A stretch of DNA of 64,000 nt from Bernardetia sp963719525. Its GTDB lineage: Bacteria > Bacteroidota > Bacteroidia > Cytophagales > Bernardetiaceae. The stretch is from NCBI GenBank assembly GCA_963719525.1, contig CAVRCG010000004.1:992001-1056000 (forward strand), read 5' to 3'. How positions within the stretch are numbered: the first letter of the stretch is position 1; every line of letters begins with the position of its first letter. The notes under the pieces were generated by a model, which was not told the origin of the DNA, searched no databases, and saw only the letters and a list, made by a program, of their open reading frames with translations. A program made the translations under genes and the position numbers. Shown piece after piece: positions 37,468 to 46,087 of the stretch.

Positions 37468-37531
37468 GTAGCCGACAGTTTTCAACTGTCGTAAAAGTAC
37501 GTATTTCTGACACTTGGAAAGTGTCAGCTAC
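37468..37531. repeat. REPIN-like unit: two hairpins flanked by GTAGC and GCTAC
   Basis: GTAGC heads the left hairpin (CGACAGTT/AACTGTCG, 37473-37491) and GCTAC closes the right one (TGACACTT/AAGTGTCA, 37508-37526), so the two REPs face each other. The stems differ in sequence but both are perfect. This is the classic layout of REPINs mobilised by RAYT transposases in other bacteria; no RAYT gene lies in the window. Confidence 0.75.
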
Positions 37532-37534
37532 GTT

Positions 37535-37572
37535 AAATCACAAATCAAATTCGTTTGGTTTGTGATTTTTTT
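37535..37572 (+). terminator. Terminator downstream of the 37023 lipoprotein
   Basis: AAATCACAAATCAAA and TTTGGTTTGTGATT arms (one mismatch), loop TTCG, then seven T residues. Confidence 0.75.
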
Positions 37573-37672
37573 GTTTTAGACAAAACTGAATTAGAAATTT
37601 TGAGTTTACATAAAGTGGAAGTAAAGAAATAAAGAGAAATGTAAACTATAAAAAGTAAAATCACGTTTGTAG

Positions 37673-37686
37673 AAGTAACGTTACTT
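37673..37686. promoter_or_regulatory. Perfect 14-bp palindrome, possible operator of the DUF2281 gene
   Basis: AAGTAACGTTACTT lies 30 bases before the ATG at 37716. Antitoxin genes are commonly autoregulated through such palindromes, so an operator role is plausible but unproven. Confidence 0.4.
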
Positions 37687-37715
37687 AAAATACTATTACT
37701 ATAAATCAAAAAGAT

Positions 37716-37931
37716 ATGCGAGATCAAGAAATATACTCAAAATTATTCTTATTAAATTCAGAAAATTTGAAACAAGAACTACTCAATTTTATGGATTATT
37801 TGCTTACAAAACAGTTTGAAGAAGTATCAACAAAGAAAATTCCTCAGTTTGGTTGTGCGAAGGGAAAGTTTAGAATGAGTGATGATTTTGATGAGCCTTT
37901 AGACCATTTTGATGACTACATGCCTAATTGA
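37716..37931 (+). CDS. DUF2281-family antitoxin-like protein without a partner toxin
   Basis: A 71-residue protein: helical N-terminus (MRDQEIYSKLFLLNSENLKQ, ELLNFMDYLL) followed by KIPQFGCAKGKFRMSDDFDE and PLDHFDDYM. The motif FG(S/C)AKGKF-MS-DFDEPL-F-YM is typical of DUF2281 antitoxins that pair with PIN-domain (VapC-like) toxins. Normally the toxin follows directly; here the next gene is a TonB receptor on the other strand, so this is an orphan or a remnant of a lost pair. Confidence 0.75.
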   Translation: MRDQEIYSKLFLLNSENLKQELLNFMDYLLTKQFEEVSTKKIPQFGCAKGKFRMSDDFDEPLDHFDDYMPN

Positions 37932-37982
37932 TTAGAACAGATAATTTAAAAAGAATATTCCACTCAATTACAAAACAAAACT

Positions 37983-40616
37983 TTAAAAACCAACTCCCAA
38001 AGTCAAGAAAAAAGCTCTTCCATCGGCAGGAATAATTCCAGGTCCGGGATAACCGTCTGCACGTCTTGTAAAATACGAATTATTGGTCAAATTATTTATA
38101 CTTCCTTCTACTTTTAGCCATTTATATCCATAGCTCATCGACAAATCCATTACATCATAAGAAGGAATAATCCCACTAACTGCTGTTGCACTTCGAACAA
38201 CATTGGTGGCATCTGTAAAATGTTCTTTTGTATAAGAATATTGATACGAAAGTTTGAAATCCTTGTAACCAAATTGTAACCCTGTACGCAACGTAACGGG
38301 TGGAACAAGCTCAACCTGTCTTCCTAAAACTGCCGTTTCTTCAGAATTTGTATAACGACTTTTCAAAACTGCCGTATTCAAATAAACTCCCAAATAAGAT
38401 TTTGGTAGAATATTCTCAATCCAATTATTACCAATCTTTCCAATATTAAATTCTAGCAGCGATTCCAAACCATAAATTTTAGCTTGTGCAATATTTCCTC
38501 TAAAACGGTACGGATTGAATGTTGGAGCAACTCCTGTACGTTCTACTTGACTGATTCTATCATTATAATTCAAGTAAAAAAGACTTATATCAAACTGCAA
38601 AAGCGTATTAATTTTTCCTCTAAAACCTAAGTCTGCATTATAACCACTTTCATCTTTAATGTCTGGACTAATTACTAAATTCGGATTCTGAATACGCAAA
38701 TCACTAAAAGTAACTGAACGGTAATTTTGTGAGAAATTAGCATAAATTTCTAACTCATTTTTATTGTATTTTTCTATGAAAATAGGTTTATAACTAATTC
38801 CGATTCCACCCAAAATAAAACTCCTCGGTCGCTCTTGCTGCTCTTCAACTTTAGTTTCTGCAATCAAATTACCTGCAAAATCAAAAACTCGTTCTTTATA
38901 AAATCCATCAGATTGTGTCTTGATATATTCGGCTCTAATTCCAGGAGTAATACTCCATTTGTCAGACAGATTAAAAACGTTTTCTATAAAAAAAGAAGCA
39001 TTTTGATTCGGAAATTGATAGGAAGAGTTTTCTAAATTTTCAGAATTAAGGAAAGCAAAATTAGGTTTGTTTGTCGCATCTGCATCGCCTTGTCGCTGCG
39101 TTGTAAAACCGTTGTAATACCTAAAACCAGTTATGAAAGCGTGCGTTTGTTTTTTGAGTTTTTCGCCTAAAAAATTGATAGAATAACGGTGCAAAAGACG
39201 AGTTTCGTTACCAAAATTTTTGAAATCTCCATCAATCATTGTTCTGTTTTTACCAAAATCGATAACACTTATCTTATCCAAATTTCCGATGGTTGTTCTT
39301 CCTGCATAAAGCCCAAAAGTACGGCTATTTATCTTTGTTTTGTCCGAAATTTTGTAATCCAAAACGATTGCTCCCAAGTTCCAATTTACGGCAAACCAGT
39401 TTCTATCACGAATAGATTGACGTGGATTTTGCTCAAACAAAACGTCTGTAAGTCCTCCAGCTTGCTGCGCTAAATAGTTCATTCCTGTATATTCTACTGC
39501 TATTTTTAGTTTTGAAGTCGGACGAAAAGTAAGTTTTGCAAAACCTGTATGAACATCAAAACCAGAATTTTCTCTCCAACCATCGCCTTGTTTGTATTGA
39601 TAGAAAGCGTAATAACTTAGTTTTGAGTTTCCATCTTGATTTTGCTTTCCTAAATTTCCACCTACATCTATAAAGCTACTTGTAAAGCCAAAAGAACCAA
39701 CAGTTTGTCGAAAATTTAATGCAAAATTCTTATCTTTTCCGTTATTTTGGGGCGCATCTTTCATTACAAAATTTAGCATTCCTCCAAACTGCGTTCCGTA
39801 CTGTAAAGAAGCTGCACCACGCACAAGTTCAATTCGTTCAACTGCCTCTACAGGTGGCGTATAGTAGCTTTCTGGATAACCAAGCGCATCAGCCGAAATA
39901 TCATAACCGTTTTGGCGAGTATTAAAATTTGCCGTTCGATTGGGTGAAAGTCCTCTTGCTCCAATTCCTAATTGTATTCCTGCTCCATCACTTTCCCAAA
40001 CATTCAGACCTGCTACTTTTGCATAAATTTGTCTAGAATTATTAGCTGCAAGATTTGCCGTTGTGTTGCTCAAAACGATTACTTCACTTTTTTTGGATTC
40101 ATAAATTCCCATTCCATCAACCGAATTTAGACGAGCTAGTAAGTTTGAGTTTTCTAATTTCCCATCAATAATGACTGTTTTTAAAGAGTCTTGTAAGTCT
40201 TCTAAAACAAAATTTATATTCAAAACTAGATTTTCTTTTATTTCTATTTCTTTCGAAATCGTTTTGAAACCGTATAAATAAGCAACTATTGTGTAAGTAG
40301 ATTGATTTGAAAGAGCAGCAGAAGGAAGTAAAAATTCTAACACAAAATTACCTTTCTCATCACTTTGAGCATATTTATTGAGTTCTTGAATGACGATTGT
40401 TGCGCCAAAAAGTGGTTCGTTCTTAGAATACGAAGAGGTTGAAACGTTTCCTTTTATTCTAATTTGATTTTCTATTTTGGGACTTTCTTTTACAATAGCT
40501 GCAAAATTTTGTGCGTTTTGAGCAAAACTAGAGTTAAGCATAACACCACAGCAACAACAAAATGTAAAAATACGACCACAAAAACAGCACAACGAATCTT
40601 GAAAGAAAGGTTTCAT
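37983..40616 (-). CDS. TonB-dependent outer-membrane receptor (FecA-like)
   Basis: An 877-residue protein with an N-terminal signal (residues about 1-32, ending SSFAQ). Residues about 50-140 form a carboxypeptidase-regulatory-like domain (IKGNVSTSSYSKNEPLFGAT, SDEKGNFVLEF). A plug domain (about 160-290) shows RQIYAKVAGLNVWESDGAGI, QLGIGARGLSPNR, VEAVERIELVRGAASLQYGT, QFGGMLNFVMK. The rest is a 22-strand barrel (LGNQTRLLHRYSINFLGEKL-like beta hairpins) ending in an aromatic residue (FFLTLGVGF). It imports a ligand with TonB energy; similarity in the plug suggests ferric citrate or another siderophore. No sigma/anti-sigma pair is beside it. Real start could differ by a few residues because the N-terminus is cysteine-rich. 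Confidence 0.92.
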   Translation of the reverse strand: MKPFFQDSLCCFCGRIFTFCCCCGVMLNSSFAQNAQNFAAIVKESPKIENQIRIKGNVSTSSYSKNEPLFGATIVIQELNKYAQSDEKGNFVLEFLLPSAALSNQSTYTIVAYLYGFKTISKEIEIKENLVLNINFVLEDLQDSLKTVIIDGKLENSNLLARLNSVDGMGIYESKKSEVIVLSNTTANLAANNSRQIYAKVAGLNVWESDGAGIQLGIGARGLSPNRTANFNTRQNGYDISADALGYPESYYTPPVEAVERIELVRGAASLQYGTQFGGMLNFVMKDAPQNNGKDKNFALNFRQTVGSFGFTSSFIDVGGNLGKQNQDGNSKLSYYAFYQYKQGDGWRENSGFDVHTGFAKLTFRPTSKLKIAVEYTGMNYLAQQAGGLTDVLFEQNPRQSIRDRNWFAVNWNLGAIVLDYKISDKTKINSRTFGLYAGRTTIGNLDKISVIDFGKNRTMIDGDFKNFGNETRLLHRYSINFLGEKLKKQTHAFITGFRYYNGFTTQRQGDADATNKPNFAFLNSENLENSSYQFPNQNASFFIENVFNLSDKWSITPGIRAEYIKTQSDGFYKERVFDFAGNLIAETKVEEQQERPRSFILGGIGISYKPIFIEKYNKNELEIYANFSQNYRSVTFSDLRIQNPNLVISPDIKDESGYNADLGFRGKINTLLQFDISLFYLNYNDRISQVERTGVAPTFNPYRFRGNIAQAKIYGLESLLEFNIGKIGNNWIENILPKSYLGVYLNTAVLKSRYTNSEETAVLGRQVELVPPVTLRTGLQFGYKDFKLSYQYSYTKEHFTDATNVVRSATAVSGIIPSYDVMDLSMSYGYKWLKVEGSINNLTNNSYFTRRADGYPGPGIIPADGRAFFLTLGVGF

Positions 40617-40677
40617 TTATTTAGACTAATTATAGATAATCTTATTTCCTGCAAAAATAAGATAGTTAGGGCATAAA

Positions 40678-40701
40678 AAAAAATGACTTCTGTCATTTTT
40701 T
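40678..40701. terminator. Perfect hairpin with poly-A/T arms upstream of the TonB receptor gene
   Basis: AAAAAATGAC/GTCATTTTTT (10 bp) with a four-base loop; both outer ends are homopolymer, so it could terminate on either strand. It sits between divergent genes, so its purpose is unclear. A minus-strand TATTTTTG at 40652-40659 nearby is -7-like. Confidence 0.55.
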
Positions 40702-40723
40702 AGAATAATTCTAAATAAAAAAG

Positions 40724-40855
40724 GGTATCACAGTTGATTTAGTGCTGTCATTTTCCATAGTACTAGGTTTGCAAACCTAGTACTATAGAAAAATAAGACT
40801 GTTTTGCATTTCATATAACTTATTGATTACCAAATCTGTAAGTAACCGTGATACC
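40724..40855 (+). repeat. Palindromic dispersed element, copy B (intact, 132 bp)
   Basis: Ends GGTATCACAGTT and AACCGTGATACC are inverted repeats. The centre is a perfect 28-bp palindrome at 40758-40785 with core GTTTGCAAAC and arms TAGTACTAG/CTAGTACTA, extending to about 42 bp with one mismatch. Two other copies (2207-2573 and 54653-55029) share the ends, the core and the flanking segments (AGACTGTTTTGC). No ORF. This is the simplest copy and serves as the reference for the family. Confidence 0.85.
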
Positions 40856-41091
40856 GTTTAAAGATAAGAAATTATTATTCAAAAATGTAGCAAATGCGTA
40901 AGCCTTCGGAAGTAAGGCAGCAAAAGAATGAACTAGCTTTAAATTTATAACCAAAAAATCAAAGTTACCTTGTCTTAGCAGTTAAAATAAAAACTTAAAA
41001 TAGACATTATTTTAGTGAAAATTCAAGCAAAACCCCTATAAAATTTCTTTATTTAGAAATATTCAAAATAAGCAAAATTTAGAATTACATA

Positions 41092-41121
41092 TTGCAATGC
41101 TATTTTTTGTAACGTACCTTT
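41092..41121 (+). promoter_or_regulatory. Promoter of the sdhCAB operon
   Basis: TTG at 41092-41094, then 19 bases, then TACCTTTG at 41114-41121. This is the best match in the window to the Bacteroidota TTG/TAnnTTTG promoter, including spacing. It would give a leader of about 185 bases before sdhC. Confidence 0.6.
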
Positions 41122-41313
41122 GAATAGAGTTATTAGACTTAGTTAGACTTAATAAAATTATAAATTAATTTGCTTAATTCTGTATAAATAGGTAAATAGA
41201 ACCTACATTAAATTTAGTTTTGGCTCAAATTATTGCACCCAAAGAAAACAAAATCAACAACAATTTCTTTATTTTATATTCTTTCACAAATTAATCACTA
41301 AAACCAACTTCCT

Positions 41314-42147
41314 ATGAATTGGATTATACGCACCCTGACAAGCAGCGTAGGCAAAAAAGTCTTGATGTCGCTCACAGGGTTATTCTTAGTTACCTTTCTG
41401 ATTGTACACATGGTCGGAAATTTTCAGTTACTTATTCCTGATATCGAAGAAGCATCGGCTAGTTTTAATAAATATGCCGTTTTTATGACTACATTTCCTC
41501 TCATTAAAGCTACCTCGTATTTACTTTATGGTTCTATTTTATTTCATACACTTTTAGCTATCATTACTACTTGGCAAAACAAACAAGCTCGTCCTGTTGG
41601 ATATGCCGTAGATGGTCATTCGGAAGTAAATTGGATGTCCCGTTATATGGGTGTTTTCGGAACTGTTATTTTTGTTTTTCTTATCGTTCACATGGGAAAT
41701 TTTTGGTTTAGATACCATTTTGGAGATGTTTTGCCTATTATGGAAATTGATGGCGAAATCTACAAAAACCTTTATGCTGTCGTTGCGACTTCATTTATGG
41801 TGTGGTGGTATTCTCTTTTTTATATCGTTGCTATGTTTGCTGTCGGCTTTCACTTGTGGCACGGTTTCCAAAGTGGTTTTCAGACGCTTGGGCTTCGTCA
41901 TATCAAATATACTTCAATTGTTTCTATCACAAGCAAACTTCTAGCGATTGCTTTTATTGTAGGTTTTGCTTCTATGCCTATTTATATGATGGCTCGTTTT
42001 GGAGTAGAAAATGACTTTGAAACGGCTGCTGATAGAGTAAGAGATATGTCTGAAGAGGCAGGAATAGAATGGAAAACAGCTGAATGGTCTGATATAGAAA
42101 GGCACAGAACGTGGCAAGAAGTAGAAGCTGATGAACCTGTTGAATAA
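41314..42147 (+). CDS. sdhC: Succinate dehydrogenase/fumarate reductase cytochrome b subunit
   Basis: A 277-residue inner-membrane protein with five membrane spans (for example VLMSLTGLFLVTFLIVHMVG, TSYLLYGSILFHTLLAIITT, VFGTVIFVFLIVHMGNFW, LFYIVAMFAVGFHLWHGFQS, LLAIAFIVGFASMPIYMMA). Histidines at the membrane faces (LIVHMVG, LFHTL, LIVHMGNFWF, GFHLWHGF) are the expected ligands of two b-type haems, as in the single large SdhC/FrdC of Bacteroides and Wolinella types that need no SdhD. It passes electrons between menaquinone and SdhB. First gene of sdhCAB; 248 bases separate it from sdhA. Confidence 0.95.
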   Translation: MNWIIRTLTSSVGKKVLMSLTGLFLVTFLIVHMVGNFQLLIPDIEEASASFNKYAVFMTTFPLIKATSYLLYGSILFHTLLAIITTWQNKQARPVGYAVDGHSEVNWMSRYMGVFGTVIFVFLIVHMGNFWFRYHFGDVLPIMEIDGEIYKNLYAVVATSFMVWWYSLFYIVAMFAVGFHLWHGFQSGFQTLGLRHIKYTSIVSITSKLLAIAFIVGFASMPIYMMARFGVENDFETAADRVRDMSEEAGIEWKTAEWSDIERHRTWQEVEADEPVE

Positions 42148-42395
42148 ATTTGTAAATCAAAATTCAGAATTTGAATTTTAGCTGCATAACAGCACAATGT
42201 TGGTAACGTAAAGGTTTTTTCAATTTAATTAGAAAAATTCTAAATTAAGGTTACTTTCAAAACTTTTTTACAAACAAATTATTCAGTATCATATAGTTAA
42301 AGTATCGTTTCAAAACATTCAGTTTAGATTGAATGCTATTCGAAATGATTTATAAGAAATGTATTATTCGTAAAATACAACCAAAAAAAACAATT

Positions 42396-44330
42396 ATGTC
42401 AGAACTCAATTCAAAAATCCCTGAAGGCTCAATTGGCGAAAAATGGGACAAACATAAATTTAATATTCGCTTAGTCAATCCTGCTAACAAACGAAAATAT
42501 ACTATTATTATCGTCGGAACAGGTCTTGCAGGTGCAGCAGCAGCAGCTTCTATGGCTGAACTTGGTTATAATGTAAAAGCATTTACTTTCCACGATAGCC
42601 CACGAAGAGCGCACTCTATTGCAGCACAAGGAGGAATTAATGCAGCCAAAAATTATCAAAACGATGGCGATAGTGTGTATCGTCTGTTTTATGATACTGT
42701 AAAAGGTGGAGATTACCGTTCAAGAGAAGGAAATGTACACCGTTTGGCAGAAGTAAGTGTAAATATTATCGACCAATGTGTGGCTCAAGGTGTTCCTTTT
42801 GCTCGTGAATATGGTGGAATGTTAGATAACCGTTCTTTTGGTGGAGCACTCGTTTCACGTACTTTTTATGCAAAAGGACAAACAGGACAACAGTTATTAT
42901 TAGGAGCTTATTCTGCTCTTAGTCGTCAGGTAGCAACAGGAAAAGTAGAAATGTTTACTCGTACTGAAATGCTTGATATTGTCAAAATTGATGGAAAAGC
43001 ACGAGGAATTATTACTCGTAATCTTGTTACAGGAGAAATTGAATCACACGCAGGACATGCTGTTTTGCTTTGTACAGGTGGTTACTCAAATGTGTTTTTC
43101 CTTTCTACCAATGCAATGGCGTGTAATGCGACGGCAGCGTGGAGAGCGCACAAAAAAGGAGCTTATTTTGCAAATCCTTGTTATACTCAAATTCACCCTA
43201 CTTGTATTCCAGTTTCAGGCGACCATCAATCAAAACTTACGTTGATGTCTGAATCGCTTCGTAATGACGGACGTGTTTGGGTGCCTCGCAATCCAGAAGA
43301 TAAAGCTAAAAAAGCTTCTGAAATTCCAGATGCAGATCGTTTTTATTATTTAGAAGAAAAATATCCAACCTTTGGTAATCTTGTTCCTCGTGATGTGGCT
43401 TCAAGAAATGCAAAATATGTTTGTGATGAAGGTTTGGGAGTAGGAGCGACAGGAAAAGCTGTTTATCTTGATTTTAGAGATGCAATTAAAAGAGATGGAC
43501 AAAAATATGTAGAGGACAAATATGGTAATTTGTTTGATATGTACAAGCAAATTACAAACGAAGACCCCTATAAAGTTCCGATGAAAATTTATCCAGCACC
43601 ACATTATACAATGGGTGGACTTTGGGTAGATTATAACCTCATGACAAATGTCGATGGATTGTACGCACTTGGAGAAGCTAATTTTTCAGACCACGGAGCA
43701 AATCGTTTGGGAGCTAGTGCTTTGATGCAAGGCTTAGCAGATGGATATTTTGTTGCTCCTTATACCGTTGGAGATTTCTTAGCTACACAGCCTTACAAAA
43801 TTGAAGATACTTCTCACGAAGAATTTGCAAAAGCAAGAGCAGCCGTAGCCGACAGAATCAAAACCGTTATGAGTATTAATGGAAACCAAACGCCTGATGA
43901 AATTCATAAAAAATTAGGTCGTATTATGTGGGATCATTGTGGAATGTCAAGAAATGCAGACGGACTAAAACTTGCTCGTACAGAAGTACAAAAACTTCGT
44001 CAGGAGTTTTGGAGCGACGTAAAAGTAGTAGGAACTGAAAACCAACTCAACGCAGAACTTGAAAAAGCACTTCGTGTAGCTGACTTTTTAGAACTTGGCG
44101 AACTGATGATTATTGATGCCCTTGATAGAAATGAATCGTGTGGTGGACACTTTAGAGAAGAGTACGAAATCAATGGAGAGGCACTACGTGATGATGAAAA
44201 TTACTCGTATGTAGCTGCTTGGGAATATCCGAATGAGAATCCGATGGAACACATGAAAGGCGAACCAATTTTACACAAAGAAGAATTAGTCTTCGAAAAT
44301 GTAAAACTTACTCAACGTAGTTATAAATAA
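42396..44330 (+). CDS. sdhA: Succinate dehydrogenase/fumarate reductase flavoprotein subunit
   Basis: 644 residues from the ATG at 42396 (MSELNSKIPEGSIGEKWDKH); an in-frame ATG at 42333 is less likely. FAD-binding Rossmann motif VGTGLAGAAAAASMAELGY, the region RRAHSIAAQGGINAAKNYQN with the His for covalent FAD, active-site IHPTCIPVSGDHQSKLTLMS and ESLRNDGRVWVP, and the second FAD segment GLYALGEANFSDHGANRLGA. It oxidises succinate to fumarate in the citric acid cycle, or the reverse, on the cytoplasmic face. The long form and gene order CAB match the Bacteroidota enzyme. A perfect hairpin follows before sdhB. Confidence 0.97.
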   Translation: MSELNSKIPEGSIGEKWDKHKFNIRLVNPANKRKYTIIIVGTGLAGAAAAASMAELGYNVKAFTFHDSPRRAHSIAAQGGINAAKNYQNDGDSVYRLFYDTVKGGDYRSREGNVHRLAEVSVNIIDQCVAQGVPFAREYGGMLDNRSFGGALVSRTFYAKGQTGQQLLLGAYSALSRQVATGKVEMFTRTEMLDIVKIDGKARGIITRNLVTGEIESHAGHAVLLCTGGYSNVFFLSTNAMACNATAAWRAHKKGAYFANPCYTQIHPTCIPVSGDHQSKLTLMSESLRNDGRVWVPRNPEDKAKKASEIPDADRFYYLEEKYPTFGNLVPRDVASRNAKYVCDEGLGVGATGKAVYLDFRDAIKRDGQKYVEDKYGNLFDMYKQITNEDPYKVPMKIYPAPHYTMGGLWVDYNLMTNVDGLYALGEANFSDHGANRLGASALMQGLADGYFVAPYTVGDFLATQPYKIEDTSHEEFAKARAAVADRIKTVMSINGNQTPDEIHKKLGRIMWDHCGMSRNADGLKLARTEVQKLRQEFWSDVKVVGTENQLNAELEKALRVADFLELGELMIIDALDRNESCGGHFREEYEINGEALRDDENYSYVAAWEYPNENPMEHMKGEPILHKEELVFENVKLTQRSYK

Positions 44331-44334
44331 TATT

Positions 44335-44367
44335 AGACCCTAAGGGTTTTAAAAACCCTTAGGGTCT
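44335..44367. promoter_or_regulatory. Intercistronic near-perfect palindrome between sdhA and sdhB
   Basis: Arms AGACCCTAAGGGTTTT and AAAACCCTTAGGGTCT with one base between them, followed by TTTG. It is a very stable hairpin inside the operon and could act as an attenuator, an mRNA processing/stability site, or a dispersed palindrome. There is no T run long enough to call it a full terminator. Confidence 0.55.
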
Positions 44368-44409
44368 TTGCAAACAACAACTTTCAATTAAATAGAAATA
44401 CATAAAATT

Positions 44410-45180
44410 ATGGCAGAACAACATAATTCATATAAAATAAAAGTTTGGAGACAAGCCACTCACAATTCAAAGGGCGAGTTTAAGAATTACAAATTAGACA
44501 ATGTTTCGACAGACATGTCATTTTTAGAAATGATGGATATGTTAAACGCAAGTCTGATAAGTCAGAATATAGATCCAGTAAGTTTCGACCACGATTGCCG
44601 TGAAGGAATTTGTGGTTCGTGTGCTATGTACATCAACGGACATCCTCATGGGAATGTGCGAGGTGTTACGACGTGTCAGTTGCACATGCGTTCTTTTCCA
44701 AACAACACAACGATTACTATTGAGCCTTGGAGAGCAAAAGCATTTCCAGTAATTAAGGATTTGACAGTCAATAGAACTTCTTTTGATAGGATTATTCAAT
44801 CAGGAGGATATGTTTCTGTAAATACAGGAAATGCTCGTGATGCAAATGAAATGCCTATTCCAAAAGAAATCGCTGATGAAGCCTTTGAAGCAGCAGCTTG
44901 TATTGGTTGTGGTGCGTGCGTGGCAGCATGTAAAAATGCGTCGGCAATGCTTTTTGTTTCGGCAAAAGTTTCACAGCTTGCACTTCTTCCACAAGGAAAA
45001 GCAGAAGCACAAAAACGTGCTGAAAATATGGTCGCTCAAATGGACGAGGAAGGTTTTGGAGCGTGTACTAATACAGGTGCGTGTTCAATAGAATGTCCAA
45101 AGCTTATCGGACAAGAACATATTGCTCGTTTAAATAGAGAATATCTGACTGCAAAAGCGACTTCTGATTTTGTAGGATAA
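44410..45180 (+). CDS. sdhB: Succinate dehydrogenase/fumarate reductase iron-sulfur subunit
   Basis: 256 residues. The N-terminal ferredoxin domain binds 2Fe-2S (CREGICGSCAMYINGHPHGN, then TTCQLHMR). The C-terminal domain has the 4Fe-4S motif CIGCGACVAACKNASAM and the 3Fe-4S/4Fe-4S ligands CTNTGACSIECPK. It carries electrons from SdhA to SdhC. Sits 79 bases after sdhA with the hairpin between them. All cluster cysteines are present. Confidence 0.97.
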   Translation: MAEQHNSYKIKVWRQATHNSKGEFKNYKLDNVSTDMSFLEMMDMLNASLISQNIDPVSFDHDCREGICGSCAMYINGHPHGNVRGVTTCQLHMRSFPNNTTITIEPWRAKAFPVIKDLTVNRTSFDRIIQSGGYVSVNTGNARDANEMPIPKEIADEAFEAAACIGCGACVAACKNASAMLFVSAKVSQLALLPQGKAEAQKRAENMVAQMDEEGFGACTNTGACSIECPKLIGQEHIARLNREYLTAKATSDFVG

Positions 45181-45184
45181 AAAT

Positions 45185-45206
45185 GTAGCGTGGACTTTAG
45201 TCTGCG
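45185..45206 (+). repeat. REP-like element GTAGC + GACT/AGTC hairpin after sdhB
   Basis: GTAGC at 45185-45189 and an eight-pair stem with two G-T wobbles (CGTGGACT/AGTCTGCG). It starts five bases after the sdhB stop and may double as the 3' end of the operon transcript, although no T run follows. Confidence 0.6.
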
Positions 45207-45236
45207 AGATTACACATTAAATTCCAATACAGAAAA

Positions 45237-45899
45237 TTATTTTTGTATTGGATTTTTCTTTTCATCTTTTTCTTCAAAATCTACATCTACATAAATATCT
45301 TTCAACGAAATTTCTATCTTTTCATCATTTGAAAGGTCTAAAGAAATTTTTTTGTCCAAACCTTCTAATGTTGTAATTCTCCAAAGTGAAGTATCAGTTA
45401 TGTTATCATTTTTGGTTGCTTGTAAATCTTCTCTTCTTGAAAAAATTTCTACTAACGGTTTTTCTTGACTTATCAAAACATAATGACGAAGTGAAGAAAG
45501 CTGCCTGTAAGCATAAAACTTATCTCCTCTATCATATCCTTCTGTAGATTTTGATAAAACTTCAATGATAATAACTGGATTTGTAATAGAATCTTTATGA
45601 TTTTTTCCCAATTCAAACTCGCCACAAACTACCATACAATCAGGGTAAACATATCTATTTTCTTTTTTTATCCATAATTTCATTTGACTATTTATAGCTT
45701 TGAACTTCTTACCTTTGAGTAAAACTCCTATTTCTCCAAATATATTTCCTCCTATCAAACTATGTGGAATCGTTCCTCCAGACATAGCATATACATAACC
45801 ATCGTGATATTCATATTTTTGCTCGTTTTGTTCTTCCAATTTTAGATATTCTTCTAACGTTAGTTTTTCGTTCAACTCATAATTCGGCTGTGCTCTCAT
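45237..45899 (-). CDS. Uma2 family (DUF820) nuclease-like protein
   Basis: A 220-residue protein with the Uma2 layout: LTLEEYLKLEEQNEQKYEYH, DGYVYAMSGGTIPHSLIGGN, RYVYPDCMVVCGEFELGKN, NPVIIIEVLSKSTEGYDRGD, KFYAYRQLSSLRHYVLISQE. The acidic residues in YPD and IIEVLSKST match the PD-(D/E)xK-like nuclease core of the family. Genomes carrying Uma2 usually have many paralogues; a remnant of another copy lies at 52892-53063. Biological role unknown. Confidence 0.92.
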   Translation of the reverse strand: MRAQPNYELNEKLTLEEYLKLEEQNEQKYEYHDGYVYAMSGGTIPHSLIGGNIFGEIGVLLKGKKFKAINSQMKLWIKKENRYVYPDCMVVCGEFELGKNHKDSITNPVIIIEVLSKSTEGYDRGDKFYAYRQLSSLRHYVLISQEKPLVEIFSRREDLQATKNDNITDTSLWRITTLEGLDKKISLDLSNDEKIEISLKDIYVDVDFEEKDEKKNPIQK

Positions 45900-45972
45900 A
45901 ATTTTTTATTTTTGCTTCTCTTTCTTTATCTAATATACGAAATAAAAAATAGTATAGTTTTTTTCAAAATCA

Positions 45973-46010
45973 AAAACTCCTCACTCAAAATAAATTGAAT
46001 GAGGAGTTTT
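45973..46010 (-). terminator. Terminator downstream of tex
   Basis: AAAACTCCTCA and TGAGGAGTTTT with further pairing TCAA/TTGA around one mismatch. On the minus strand a T run follows the stem (TTTTTG), as expected for the gene ending at 46088. Confidence 0.8.
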
Positions 46011-46025
46011 GTGTTTTAATCTTTA

Positions 46026-46074
46026 CGAAGACTAAAGTCTTCGGTACAGCTTCTCACTCTAAAGAGTGAGCTAC
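46026..46074. repeat. REP-like pair downstream of tex
   Basis: Two hairpins: CGAAGACT/AGTCTTCG followed by GTAC (46026-46047), and CTCACTCT/AGAGTGAG followed by CTAC (46053-46074). Read on the minus strand, the second is GTAG plus hairpin, and differs by a single base from the element at 30630-30651. The first has GTAC instead of GTAG at its head. A second GAGCTACATTT copy follows at about 46079. Confidence 0.7.
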
Positions 46075-46087
46075 ATTTGAGCTACAT

